DNA of 64,000 nucleotides, from NCBI GenBank assembly GCA_000431315.1, contig HF989692.1:1-64000 (forward strand), given 5' to 3'. This DNA comes from Brachyspira sp. CAG:484. GTDB lineage: Bacteria > Cyanobacteriota > Vampirovibrionia > Gastranaerophilales > Gastranaerophilaceae. The position numbers were made by a program, and so were the translations under genes. Shown here in pieces: positions 52,971 to 61,405 of the stretch. How positions within the stretch are numbered: position 1 is the first letter of the stretch; each line of letters begins with the position of its first letter. Under the pieces are notes generated by a model that saw nothing but the letters and a program-made list of their open reading frames with translations, did no database searches and was not told the DNA's origin.

Positions 52971-53162
52971 CTATACTATATGTTCATTTTCTTCAATTGG
53001 TGTGATTTCATCAAGTTCTATGTGATATCGTTTGCCATTTTTATCAACACAGGTTGCGAACCATACTCCGCCGTCTGCGTAATCATTCAGCCAAGTTTTA
53101 ATAAGTAATCCGATTTCGTTTGTCTTTCTGTTAATGATTTTTGTTCCGTATGCTATATCCAT
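52971..53162 (-). CDS. small hypothetical protein (63 aa)
   Basis: A small acidic protein, MDIAYGTKIINRKTNEIGLL onwards, with a beta-rich pattern (GVWFATCVDKNGKRYHIELDEITPI). It is supported by a strong AAGGAGG ribosome-binding site. It starts just outside the left 63-bp inverted repeat, in the same relation as DUF2924 to the right repeat. Small proteins of this kind often accompany DUF2924-recombinase loci. The function is unknown. Confidence 0.7.
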   Translation of the reverse strand: MDIAYGTKIINRKTNEIGLLIKTWLNDYADGGVWFATCVDKNGKRYHIELDEITPIEENEHIV

Positions 53163-53177
53163 AAGTTATCCTCCTTG

Positions 53178-53240
53178 TACTTACATAAATCGCTCTTGTT
53201 GCAAGCAAAATCAAGTCCATTGACACAATTGTTATCATTA
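53178..53240. repeat. left 63-bp inverted repeat of the Mrr-DRT1 cassette
   Basis: Its reverse complement matches 57610-57672 at 56 of 63 positions. Four of the seven mismatches are together in the middle; the ends are nearly perfect. It carries the -35 box of the Mrr-DRT1 operon. It may be a recombination site of the adjacent serine recombinase or the remains of a duplicated upstream region. Confidence 0.85.
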
Positions 53241-53248
53241 GCTACAAT
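53220..53248 (+). promoter_or_regulatory. promoter of the Mrr-DRT1 operon
   Basis: TTGACA (53220-53225) inside the left inverted repeat, 17 nt, TACAAT (53243-53248) just outside it. AAAAAGGAG follows before ATG 53268. The right repeat also carries TTGACA facing into the cassette, but without a good -10. Confidence 0.75.
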
Positions 53249-53267
53249 TAGAAAAAAGGAGTTTAGA

Positions 53268-54194
53268 ATGGCTATACCAACATTTGACAATTTTCTTATC
53301 CCGTTCTTAGAAGAACTTAAAGATTATCATGTTCATTCAATGAGGGAAATTAAAGCTAATATTGCTAAAAAATTTAAGATGACCGAACAAGATTTGTCAG
53401 AGTTAACAAATTCTGGGTATAAAAGATTTGATGACCGTGTTGGTTGGGCTAGGACTTATTTGAAAAAATCTTTGTTAATATCTTCTCCTGAACGTGCAAA
53501 ATTTAAAATTGAAGAAAGAGGCTTAAAAGCGTTAAATGATAAACCTCAAAATATATTAAAATATTTGGAACAATATCCTGAGTTTTTGGAATTTCAAGGT
53601 AAAGATAAAAATGTTCCGAAAACTAATAATATACAAATTGAAGAATGCAATGATACTCAAACTCCTCAAGAGTTAATTAATAAAGCTAAAAACTTAATGC
53701 GTTCAAAACTTGAAGATGATATTATGAATGCTATTTTTAGTAAAGATGAGAAAAAAGAACGCCCAGAATTTTTTGAAAAATTAGTAACAAAACTTCTTTG
53801 CAAAATGGGGTATGGTGGACGAGAAGATCTTATTATTCAAAAATGTGGCAAAAGCGGTGATGGTGGTATTGATGGTATTATAAAAGAAGATACTTTAGGA
53901 TTGGGTAAAATTCATATTCAAGCTAAATGTTATAGTTTGAACCATCCAGTTGCAGCAGGAGATTTAAGAGATTTCGGCGGCTCATTACTTCGTAAGAAAA
54001 ACCCAAAAGCTGTTTTTATTACAACTTCATCTTATACTAAACCTGCTATAGAATATGCAAAAGAAAATGATATTATTCTAATCGATGGTAAAGAATTATT
54101 GCGATTAATGATAGATTATAATGTCGGGGTTGAAACTAAAGAAATAGTTGAACTAAAAAAAATTGATCTCAATTTCTTTGAGGAAGAAGATTAG
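53268..54194 (+). CDS. mrr: Mrr-type restriction endonuclease
   Basis: A 308-aa type IV-like restriction enzyme. The N-terminal Mrr_N winged-helix domain (about 1-100: FLIPFLEELKDYHVHSMREI and VGWARTYLKKSLLI) reads modified DNA or acts as a regulator. The C-terminal Mrr catalytic domain (about 165-290) has GDGGIDGII and IHIQAKCY, giving the PD-(D/E)xK-type D...QAK core. Family members cut methylated or otherwise modified DNA. The next gene, an RT-nitrilase, starts 21 nt later, forming a two-gene defence cassette. Confidence 0.9.
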   Translation: MAIPTFDNFLIPFLEELKDYHVHSMREIKANIAKKFKMTEQDLSELTNSGYKRFDDRVGWARTYLKKSLLISSPERAKFKIEERGLKALNDKPQNILKYLEQYPEFLEFQGKDKNVPKTNNIQIEECNDTQTPQELINKAKNLMRSKLEDDIMNAIFSKDEKKERPEFFEKLVTKLLCKMGYGGREDLIIQKCGKSGDGGIDGIIKEDTLGLGKIHIQAKCYSLNHPVAAGDLRDFGGSLLRKKNPKAVFITTSSYTKPAIEYAKENDIILIDGKELLRLMIDYNVGVETKEIVELKKIDLNFFEEED

Positions 54195-54215
54195 AATTTA
54201 TATAGAAAGATAACT

Positions 54216-57200
54216 ATGGCATATAAAAAACAAAATAAAAGAGAACCATTATTTAGTAAAGACGATATTATAGATGCATATAGGAAATTAAAAACATATT
54301 TTTACTATGACAATTCTGCTCTTTTTATGAAAAGAAAGATTGCAGACTTTGAGTATAAAAATGAAGATATTGAGCAAATTTTTGAACAATTGGCAGAGAA
54401 GCTAAATACCCAATCGGAAGATGTGAGTAAATATATCATAACAGATCAATCAAGCCGGAATAATTTAATTGATTTTTACCTATTACCCAAATCTTTTGAA
54501 AATAATATACTAGAAAACGATTGTAAAAATATAATTATTACAAACCGCTATACCTCTGAAGTTTATGAGTTTTCTAAATTTAATTTTCTAATTGATATTC
54601 CTATAGAATTACATATAATTAATGTTTTATGGATAGTTAAACTTGGATATTTATTAGATTCTGACTATTGTTATTATTCTGATAAATATACTAGTTATTG
54701 TTATGCTAATAGATTAGAGGTTGATAAAGATAAAGAGTGCATATTACCAGGGAATAAATTATTTAAACTATATTCATCACAGTATCAAAAATGGCGTGAT
54801 GATTGCATTGAAGCAACTGAAGATTTATTAAATAATCATAAAAAAGATGCGATTATTATTTCATTAGACATAAAACGTTATTATCCTTCTGCAAAATTAA
54901 ATTATGAAGATGTTAATATTGCATTAAAACAAAGATGTGATAATAAACAATTTGAGAAATATAAATTTTTGACAAATATTTTGAAAAATATTCGAGATGA
55001 ATATATTAAACAAATTAAAAATATAATTATAAAAGAAGAAAATGATTTCGGAGAAATTTTACCATCAGAAAGCCCTATTCCAATAGGAATGTTATCGTCA
55101 AATGTTATTGCTAATTGGTATTTAAAAGATTTCGATAAACAACTTATCAAACAAGTAAAACCTATATATTATGGTAGATATGTTGATGATATGTTAATTG
55201 TATTGGAAAATACTGGAGGATGTAATAAAGACAACTGTGATAAAACTAATTGCGTAGAAAATAGGAAATTAACTACAAAAAATATTATCGAAAAATATTT
55301 TCTTAAAGATCTTAATGAACCAATCTTAAAACCAGATAACACAAGTAAAGATACTGATGACATAGAATATAATATTAATATTCATAAATGCAATTTGAAA
55401 ATTCAACAAAATAAAATTAAGTTATTTGTATTTGATACAAATGGCTCAAAAGCAATGCTATTAAAATTTAAAGATAATTTGCGAAAACATAGTAGTGAAT
55501 TTAGATTTTTACCAGATGAAGATCGTATTGATGAAGATTTTGTTCAAAACAGTTACTCAATAGATTATTGTGATACAATCAACAAATTGCGAAGTGTTGA
55601 TAGTTATCAGCTTGATAGATTTAAAATTTCAACATATTTAGCCAAACAACTTACACTTGCAAAATATGCAAAAGATAATAATCATTATGCAAAAACAAAA
55701 GAAGAGTTACTATATGCATTTAGTGGAAGATTAGGATTGGATTTATATTGTTATTGGGATAAAGTTTTAACATATTTCTTATTAAATAATGATGACGCTG
55801 CAATATATAACTTTATAAAAAAAATTGGTTTAAGTATTGAAAGAATTTCTTACAAAGCTGATAAATTTCAAAATGACATAGAAAATAAAATTAAGAAAGA
55901 ATTAGAAAAGTATCTTAAAGAAGCACTTTATTTAACTTTGTCTCTTGATCCAAGGTACATATATAAAAATACTAATGAGCAAAATCAAGATTTAACCTTA
56001 AAAAATTTGTTTTATAAGTTAAATCAAGCAAAGGGGTATTTTGATGAGGAATATGATGAGGTTGTATCTGCATACAGGAAATCTTTGATGATTAAACATA
56101 AATATTGCTTTATGCCTATTATTAATTATTTAGATTTAACTTCTGATAGTCGTATTTCTTTTATAGAAAAAGATTTGACTAAATGTTTAAAAAAAGGAAA
56201 CTTCAATTTAGATAGTGAGAAATTCAATTTTAATCCAAGAAATTTCACAATCGAAGATATTTTATTATTGGAGTATTATCAACAATTCATTGAAAATATA
56301 AAATCCATTAATGAGATTCATGAGAATGCAGTAAATAATTATATTAACTTAAATTTAAAACAATATAGTTCTGAAATAGATAATAGTTTTTATAACAAAA
56401 AACAAACGGCTATACAAAAATACTTTAATAAAATATTATCGGTCTACACTGCAAATCAACCATATGAAATAAGTATTGATAAAAACAATGAAAATAAAAG
56501 CATAGATCTATATAAAGTCAGATTTGGTTTGTATAATACTAAGGTTCCAGACTCTGATATAACCAAAAATCTTCAAGGAAATTTAAATTTAACATTTAAA
56601 GATTTACAAAAACTTATAAAATTTTTAAATATGTCTATTCAAACAAATGAGTCAAAGGCAAATATTATTGTTTTTCCTGAAGTTTCTGTACCTATTCAAT
56701 GGCTAGGTTTGCTTTCAGATTTTTCAAAAAAACATAATGTTGCAATTATTTGTGGCTTAAAACATATAATTGACACAGATTCAAAAGTCGCACAAAATTA
56801 TATTGTAACATTACTTCCATTTAAATATGGATATAAGAATGATTGTTATGTTACATTTAGATTGAAAAAATGGTATGCACCTGGAGAAGAAAAAGAAATA
56901 AAAAAACATAAATTAAATGTTCCTGAAGATGCTAAACAAACAAAAAATATTTTATTTGTATGGAATAATTTACATTTTGCGGTTTATGATTGTTTTGAAT
57001 TAGCAGATATAAATTTTAGATCTGAATTTAAATCAAAAGTTGATTTTATAATTGGGTGTGAGTGGAATAGAGATATTAAATATTTTACTAATATTACTGA
57101 AGCAGCCGCTAGAGATTTACATTGTTATGTTATACAGGTTAACACATCTCAGTTTGGAGATAGTAAAATTATTGCACCGAAGAAATCTGATGAAATGACT

Positions 57201-57368
57201 ATTTTAAATATAAAAGGTGGCGATGATAATATTTTGATTGGCGAAGTTAATATTGAGGAATTAAGAGAATTTCAAAGAAAAGAAACTCTTTATTTAGAAG
57301 ATAAAGATAAAACTTACAAAACTTTACCACCTGATTTCGATAAAAATGTTTTACGTCTCAAAAAATAA
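54216..57368 (+). CDS. drt1: reverse transcriptase-nitrilase fusion (DRT type 1 / UG1-like)
   Basis: A 1050-aa protein. The reverse transcriptase domain (about 205-420) has motif A SLDIKRYYPS (D218), motif B PIGMLSSNVIANWYL (289-303) and catalytic YVDD (322-325), followed by a Cys cluster (C336, C341, C346). A helical middle follows (about 470-760). The C-terminal nitrilase-like domain (about 765-1020) keeps Glu in VFPEVSVP (E822), Lys in FRLKKWYAPG (K884/K885) and Cys in VYDCFELAD (C926). RT fused to nitrilase defines the UG1/DRT1 class of antiphage reverse transcriptases. Both active sites look intact. Confidence 0.9.
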   Translation: MAYKKQNKREPLFSKDDIIDAYRKLKTYFYYDNSALFMKRKIADFEYKNEDIEQIFEQLAEKLNTQSEDVSKYIITDQSSRNNLIDFYLLPKSFENNILENDCKNIIITNRYTSEVYEFSKFNFLIDIPIELHIINVLWIVKLGYLLDSDYCYYSDKYTSYCYANRLEVDKDKECILPGNKLFKLYSSQYQKWRDDCIEATEDLLNNHKKDAIIISLDIKRYYPSAKLNYEDVNIALKQRCDNKQFEKYKFLTNILKNIRDEYIKQIKNIIIKEENDFGEILPSESPIPIGMLSSNVIANWYLKDFDKQLIKQVKPIYYGRYVDDMLIVLENTGGCNKDNCDKTNCVENRKLTTKNIIEKYFLKDLNEPILKPDNTSKDTDDIEYNINIHKCNLKIQQNKIKLFVFDTNGSKAMLLKFKDNLRKHSSEFRFLPDEDRIDEDFVQNSYSIDYCDTINKLRSVDSYQLDRFKISTYLAKQLTLAKYAKDNNHYAKTKEELLYAFSGRLGLDLYCYWDKVLTYFLLNNDDAAIYNFIKKIGLSIERISYKADKFQNDIENKIKKELEKYLKEALYLTLSLDPRYIYKNTNEQNQDLTLKNLFYKLNQAKGYFDEEYDEVVSAYRKSLMIKHKYCFMPIINYLDLTSDSRISFIEKDLTKCLKKGNFNLDSEKFNFNPRNFTIEDILLLEYYQQFIENIKSINEIHENAVNNYINLNLKQYSSEIDNSFYNKKQTAIQKYFNKILSVYTANQPYEISIDKNNENKSIDLYKVRFGLYNTKVPDSDITKNLQGNLNLTFKDLQKLIKFLNMSIQTNESKANIIVFPEVSVPIQWLGLLSDFSKKHNVAIICGLKHIIDTDSKVAQNYIVTLLPFKYGYKNDCYVTFRLKKWYAPGEEKEIKKHKLNVPEDAKQTKNILFVWNNLHFAVYDCFELADINFRSEFKSKVDFIIGCEWNRDIKYFTNITEAAARDLHCYVIQVNTSQFGDSKIIAPKKSDEMTILNIKGGDDNILIGEVNIEELREFQRKETLYLEDKDKTYKTLPPDFDKNVLRLKK

Positions 57369-57466
57369 ATTTTTGTTTCTGTTAATGATACAAAATGTAT
57401 TCTTACACTTGATATTAAATTCTTTTAAGTGATGTATGTAAGTACAGAACTTAAAAGGATTTTATT

Positions 57467-57612
57467 ATGGCGAATTTAGAAGAACTTATTGGTGTACTCA
57501 CTGAGATAAAAATTTAGATCCTGAGAATAAAAATGCAGATGTAAGAATCTACAATAAATACATATTAATAACACGACCAGACCAGGAAGATGGCTATTTT
57601 ATTGAACTTTAA
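57467..57612 (+). pseudogene. frameshifted small gene between DRT1 and the right repeat
   Basis: ATG 57467 behind AAAAGGATTT reads MANLEELIGVLTEIKI and stops at 57515. Shifting one base at a five-A run (57508-57512) continues in frame as LDPENKNADVRIYNKYILI and on to a TAA at 57610-57612, about 48 aa in all. A one-base deletion, a sequencing error or programmed slippage would each explain it. The stop lies on the first base of the right inverted repeat. Confidence 0.5.
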
Positions 57613-57672
57613 TGATAACAATTGTGTCAATGGGCTTGATTTCATCTGCAACAAGAGCGACTAATGTAAGTA
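57610..57672. repeat. right 63-bp inverted repeat of the Mrr-DRT1 cassette
   Basis: Inverted match to 53178-53240 (56/63). It ends on the first base of the DUF2924 start codon. A short ATGTAAGTAC shared by both repeats also occurs at about 57436. Confidence 0.85.
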
Positions 57673-58076
57673 TGGATAATTTAAAATCTTTAACAAATAA
57701 AGAACTTCAAAATAAATGGCAAGAAATATTCAAAATCCCTGCCCCGAAAGGTTACACCAAATTATATCTTATTAAGGAACTTACCTTTCAGCTGGAAAAT
57801 AAAAAGTTATCAGGGAAGTTGCAAAATCAGATAAACAGTCTTGTCGAAAACTATGAGAAGACAAAAACTATTAATGTCAAAAAAATCAGAAAGTTTGAAG
57901 TAACAATTGGAACAAAATTTATTCGTGAGTTCAAAGGTGAAAAATACGAAGTAGTTGCTGTAGAGAATGGTTTTAATTATAACGGCAAGTTCTATAAAAC
58001 TCTCTCTGCTGTTGCAAATGTAATAACAGGCACGCATTGGAATGGGAAGAAATTCTTTGGAGTAACCAATGGATAA
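57672..58076 (+). CDS. DUF2924-family protein (recombinase partner)
   Basis: A 134-aa protein with DUF2924 features: LTNKELQNKWQEIFKIPAPKGYTKLYLIKEL at the start and, at the end, a GTKFIREFKGEKYEVVAVENGFNYNGKFYKTLSAVANVITGTHWNGKKFFG module that looks like a small DNA-binding or accessory fold. In many genomes it is directly upstream of a serine recombinase, as here with an 8-nt overlap. I chose ATG 57672, since family homology begins there; the longer reading passes through the inverted repeat. Confidence 0.88.
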   Translation: MDNLKSLTNKELQNKWQEIFKIPAPKGYTKLYLIKELTFQLENKKLSGKLQNQINSLVENYEKTKTINVKKIRKFEVTIGTKFIREFKGEKYEVVAVENGFNYNGKFYKTLSAVANVITGTHWNGKKFFGVTNG

Positions 58077-59679
58077 GAAACTAATAAGATGTGCTATTTA
58101 CACAAGAAAATCCTCTGAAGAAGGTTTAGAACAGGATTTTAACTCACTTGATGCACAGCGTGAAGCTTGCGAAGCTTATATAAAATCTCAAATGCACGAG
58201 GGATGGATTCTTGTTGATAAACAGTATAATGATGGAGGTTTTTCAGGTGGTACAATGGAAAGACCTGCCTTTAAAGAACTTTTGAGGGATATTGAAAATA
58301 ATAAAATAGATATTGTAGTTGTTTATAAAGTTGACCATTTAACCCGTTCGTTGATGGATTTTTCAAAGATTATTGATGTATTTGACAGGCATGAAACTTC
58401 TTTTGTATCAATAACCCAACAATTTAATACAACAACGTCAATGGGAAGACTGACCCTCAACATTCTCTTATCTTTCGCCCAATTTGAACGTGAAGTTACG
58501 GGTGAAAGAATTAGAGATAAAATCGCGGCATCCAAGAAAAAAGGAATGTGGATGGGTGGGAAAGTTCCGCTAGGTTATATAAAAGAAGATAAAAAATTAG
58601 CTATTCATAAAGAGGATGCTAAAAGAGTGCAAATGATTTTTGACAAATATCTTGAATTAAAAAGTGTACCAAAGTTGATGCAATATCTAAAAGAAAATAA
58701 AATCAAGACAAAAACCGATAAATATTTTTCAAAAGGTCAATTATATCATTTACTTGTTAATAAGGTTTATATCGGAAAAATCACACATAAAGATAAAGTT
58801 TATGAGGGTGAACATGATGCAATTATTTCTGAGGAAATTTTTGAAGAAGTTCAAAAACTTTTATATGAAAACAAAGTCGACAAAACCTGTGGAACAAAAT
58901 GTTCTTCAAACTCATTGCTTGCAGGTTTGATTTTTGATGATAAAAATAATTTAATGACTCCAAGCCACAGTAACAGCCATAAACGACGATACAGATATTA
59001 TGTTAGCACTGCTTTAAAGAATTACAATGACAACAAAGTTGGTACAATTTCAAAAATCCCCGCAGGCGAAGTTGAAAAATTTGTAGTCGAAACAACAAAA
59101 GAATTTTTACAAGATAAAGAACAGACTCAAAGACTTGTAAAAGATTTTAAAGTTAGTAAACAAAACAAACTTATTTATACGGCACAGAATATTAAAGATT
59201 ACTCAGAGCCGAAACTAATCAGGGCTATTATTCATAAAATTGTTATATCCAAAAATTCAATCGAAATTACAATAAATGCAAATTCTTTGATAAATATATT
59301 GAATGCATTGGTGAATAACCAAAAAATTATTGTCCCTGATAGAAATGAAAAATTTAACCCGATTACGATTACTAAAAAAATAAAAATCACACAGCCATCA
59401 CGAAATGATAATATTTTAATTTTGAACGCAAAAGAATATAATACTCCTGAGCCAAATCTGTATCTTGTAAATGCAATTGTTAAAAGTTACTACTACCACA
59501 AGCAAATAAGAAACGGCAAAACTATTGAGGATTTACAGAATGAAGAAGGGTTAAAAGATCCAAAATACATCCGGAACATACTAAATTTAAAATACATTTC
59601 ATCTGAATTAACCGAACAAATTTTAAGTGGAACTCAGCCAAAAGATTTGAGTTTGCAAAAGTTGATCAAAACATCTTGA
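58069..59679 (+). CDS. large serine recombinase
   Basis: A 536-aa site-specific recombinase. The N-terminal catalytic domain (about 5-155) begins IYTRKSSEEGLEQDFNSLDAQ, with S15 the likely nucleophile and downstream VDHLTRS and FAQFERE motifs. Next come a 'recombinase' domain (PLGYIKED ... LYHLLVNKVYIGKITHKD, about 165-260) and a ribbon-like region (LLAGLIFDDKNNLMTPSHSNSHKRRYRYYVS) lacking zinc-binding cysteines, as usual for the DUF2924-linked group. It presumably moves or inverts the neighbouring DNA. The 63-bp repeats are candidate sites. Confidence 0.93.
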   Translation: MDKKLIRCAIYTRKSSEEGLEQDFNSLDAQREACEAYIKSQMHEGWILVDKQYNDGGFSGGTMERPAFKELLRDIENNKIDIVVVYKVDHLTRSLMDFSKIIDVFDRHETSFVSITQQFNTTTSMGRLTLNILLSFAQFEREVTGERIRDKIAASKKKGMWMGGKVPLGYIKEDKKLAIHKEDAKRVQMIFDKYLELKSVPKLMQYLKENKIKTKTDKYFSKGQLYHLLVNKVYIGKITHKDKVYEGEHDAIISEEIFEEVQKLLYENKVDKTCGTKCSSNSLLAGLIFDDKNNLMTPSHSNSHKRRYRYYVSTALKNYNDNKVGTISKIPAGEVEKFVVETTKEFLQDKEQTQRLVKDFKVSKQNKLIYTAQNIKDYSEPKLIRAIIHKIVISKNSIEITINANSLINILNALVNNQKIIVPDRNEKFNPITITKKIKITQPSRNDNILILNAKEYNTPEPNLYLVNAIVKSYYYHKQIRNGKTIEDLQNEEGLKDPKYIRNILNLKYISSELTEQILSGTQPKDLSLQKLIKTS

Positions 59680-59703
59680 TGTTAAGATTTGTAATTCTTA
59701 TAA

Positions 59704-59732
59704 TAGACAATATTACTATTACATATTATAAT
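59704..59732 (+). promoter_or_regulatory. promoter of the two-gene module
   Basis: TAGACA (59704-59709), 17 nt, perfect TATAAT (59727-59732), then AAAGGAG before ATG 59756. The module is thus expressed independently of the recombinase. Confidence 0.7.
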
Positions 59733-59755
59733 TTAGAAAATTAAAGGAGTAATTT

Positions 59756-60685
59756 ATGGCTATTGGACTCATGGCTTATTCTTTCAGAATAAAGGAAAGA
59801 AACTCAAATATATATGTAAATTTAGACGATATAGAAAGTACTGATATGATGGATTTTGTCAGGAATTTTCTTGTAACTTGGACGAATAGATTTTTTACAA
59901 ATTCTAATAGTATAAAAGCTTTTACTGTATTGTCGATTAATACTGATACAAATAACAGGCGAATATCAGGGCAATTTTTATCTGGGGAAGGTGGAATACC
60001 TGCGGAAATAAGAAATGTTAATGATATAAATCAGATTCGTTATAACAAGGAAGCTGAAGATTCTGAATGTATACCATTATATTACTTATTTCATATTCCA
60101 ACTTCTACTTTAGGAATAATTATTTTAGAACGTTTTCGCCGTATTTCAGTAAAGCAAGTTTTGACGGATTTGATGAGACGACAATTTTTTGAAACTTTTC
60201 CAAATTACACACTTGAAATAGAACCGTTGCCTCAAAGAAGATTAATGAATATGTATTTAAGAGACGGAATGATCAAAAAAATTACTCTTTCAAGTTTTAA
60301 CTCTCCTAATAATACTTTAGAGGAAAGATTTGCAAATGATAATAGAGATGTTGAAAATTTAGCTACTTACGAATTTACAATTCGAAGCCGCAGAAATCGT
60401 AATTTAAATATATTTCAAAGAGTACTTTCTAATATAGCAAATGGAAATGCAAATATTGATGCTGTTAATAATTTAGTAGGATTACATGAGTTTGCGGCAA
60501 CTGAAATTAATGCTACTTTTGATATTAATGGAAAACAAAAGACAATAAGATTAGATCAACCAGATGAAATAAACGCAATATTTGATATTTCGAATGAATT
60601 AGAAGATGTTAATGTACATCCTGAATATAATGTAATTAATCATTTAGCTATTGAGTATTTAAATTCTTTAATAAATAATGAGTAA
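59756..60685 (+). CDS. uncharacterised soluble protein of a two-gene module
   Basis: A 309-aa protein with no signal peptide or membrane helix and no domain I recognise. It is predicted mixed alpha/beta; notable stretches are IYVNLDDIESTDMMDFVRNFLVTW (about 19-42), IPLYYLFHIPTSTLGIIILERFRRISVKQVL (about 102-132) and KKITLSSFNSPNN (about 175-187). An AAAGGAG site precedes the ATG. It overlaps the membrane-protein gene by 8 nt. Soluble-plus-membrane pairs at such places are typical of antiphage systems in which the soluble part senses and the membrane part kills. That is inference. Confidence 0.7.
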   Translation: MAIGLMAYSFRIKERNSNIYVNLDDIESTDMMDFVRNFLVTWTNRFFTNSNSIKAFTVLSINTDTNNRRISGQFLSGEGGIPAEIRNVNDINQIRYNKEAEDSECIPLYYLFHIPTSTLGIIILERFRRISVKQVLTDLMRRQFFETFPNYTLEIEPLPQRRLMNMYLRDGMIKKITLSSFNSPNNTLEERFANDNRDVENLATYEFTIRSRRNRNLNIFQRVLSNIANGNANIDAVNNLVGLHEFAATEINATFDINGKQKTIRLDQPDEINAIFDISNELEDVNVHPEYNVINHLAIEYLNSLINNE

Positions 60686-61226
60686 TGTGCTAATGTCAGT
60701 TTTAAAAGAATATTATTATACAAAAAAATATCCGTTAATTTTATTGGTTTTATTAATTTTATTAGCAATATTATTGACTTTTTTTATTCCAATAATACCA
60801 GAGAAATTTGTTAATGCATTAATTGCTTCTTTTTCTATTTTTACAGCTTTATCTTTTAATTTATTATTACTACTTATTGATATGATTAAAGGAATTGATA
60901 CTAATATTAGTATTAAGTCAAGAGAAGATCTTCAAAAATTAAAACTAGAAGTTATGAATAAATGTTTAAAAATTATTTCAGCATCTATTCTATTTTCTAT
61001 TACTGATATAATTTTACTACTTTTAATATCTTGTGATTTTAGAAAATTCAATGATTTGATCAATAATATTAATATAATTAGTGTTATTATAAATAATTTA
61101 TTAATATTTTTGACGTATCTTTTTATACTTCTGTTTTTTGATTCTTTGTATTCAATACTCAAAATTATGCATATTTTAATAACAAAAGAAGTTGATAATA
61201 AAAAAAATGAGTTTAATAAAAAATAA
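60678..61226 (+). CDS. four-helix membrane protein of a two-gene module
   Basis: A 182-aa protein with four hydrophobic segments: about 18-38 (YPLILLVLLILLAILLTFFI), 44-68, 99-118 and 133-160. A charged stretch lies between helices 2 and 3 and a lysine-rich tail is at the end. Both termini are probably cytosolic. No transporter motif is seen. It overlaps the preceding gene by 8 nt, so the two are made together. A pore-forming effector is one possibility. A terminator follows at 61291. Confidence 0.75.
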   Translation: MSNVLMSVLKEYYYTKKYPLILLVLLILLAILLTFFIPIIPEKFVNALIASFSIFTALSFNLLLLLIDMIKGIDTNISIKSREDLQKLKLEVMNKCLKIISASILFSITDIILLLLISCDFRKFNDLINNINIISVIINNLLIFLTYLFILLFFDSLYSILKIMHILITKEVDNKKNEFNKK

Positions 61227-61290
61227 TATAATAATTTTGGACTAGGCCTCTTGTGAAGAGAGAATTTGAAGGGAAATAAGCATGAAAAAG

Positions 61291-61331
61291 CAGAGAATTT
61301 TAGTAAAATAAACTCTCTGTTTATTTTTTGT
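61291..61331 (+). terminator. terminator of the two-gene module
   Basis: CAGAGA-ATTTTA / AAAAT...TCTCTG (61291-61319), then TTTATTTTTT. It is also T-flanked on the other strand. Confidence 0.75.
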
Positions 61332-61336
61332 TATTA

Positions 61337-61361
61337 AAAAGTCCGCCAACAGCGGGCTTTC
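61337..61361 (-). terminator. terminator of ssrA
   Basis: On the minus strand AAAGCCCGC pairs with GCGGACTTT, with a run of T, 45 nt after the tmRNA 3' end. Confidence 0.8.
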
Positions 61362-61405
61362 AATGCGTCCAAATTAGTCTTATTGCTCTTTTGTGGACTA
61401 AAAAC

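Noticed and set aside
59756..61226. Kiwa (KwaA/KwaB) system
   Set aside because: Protein sizes and the four-helix partner are similar, but gene order is reversed and I cannot see DUF4868 features in the soluble protein.
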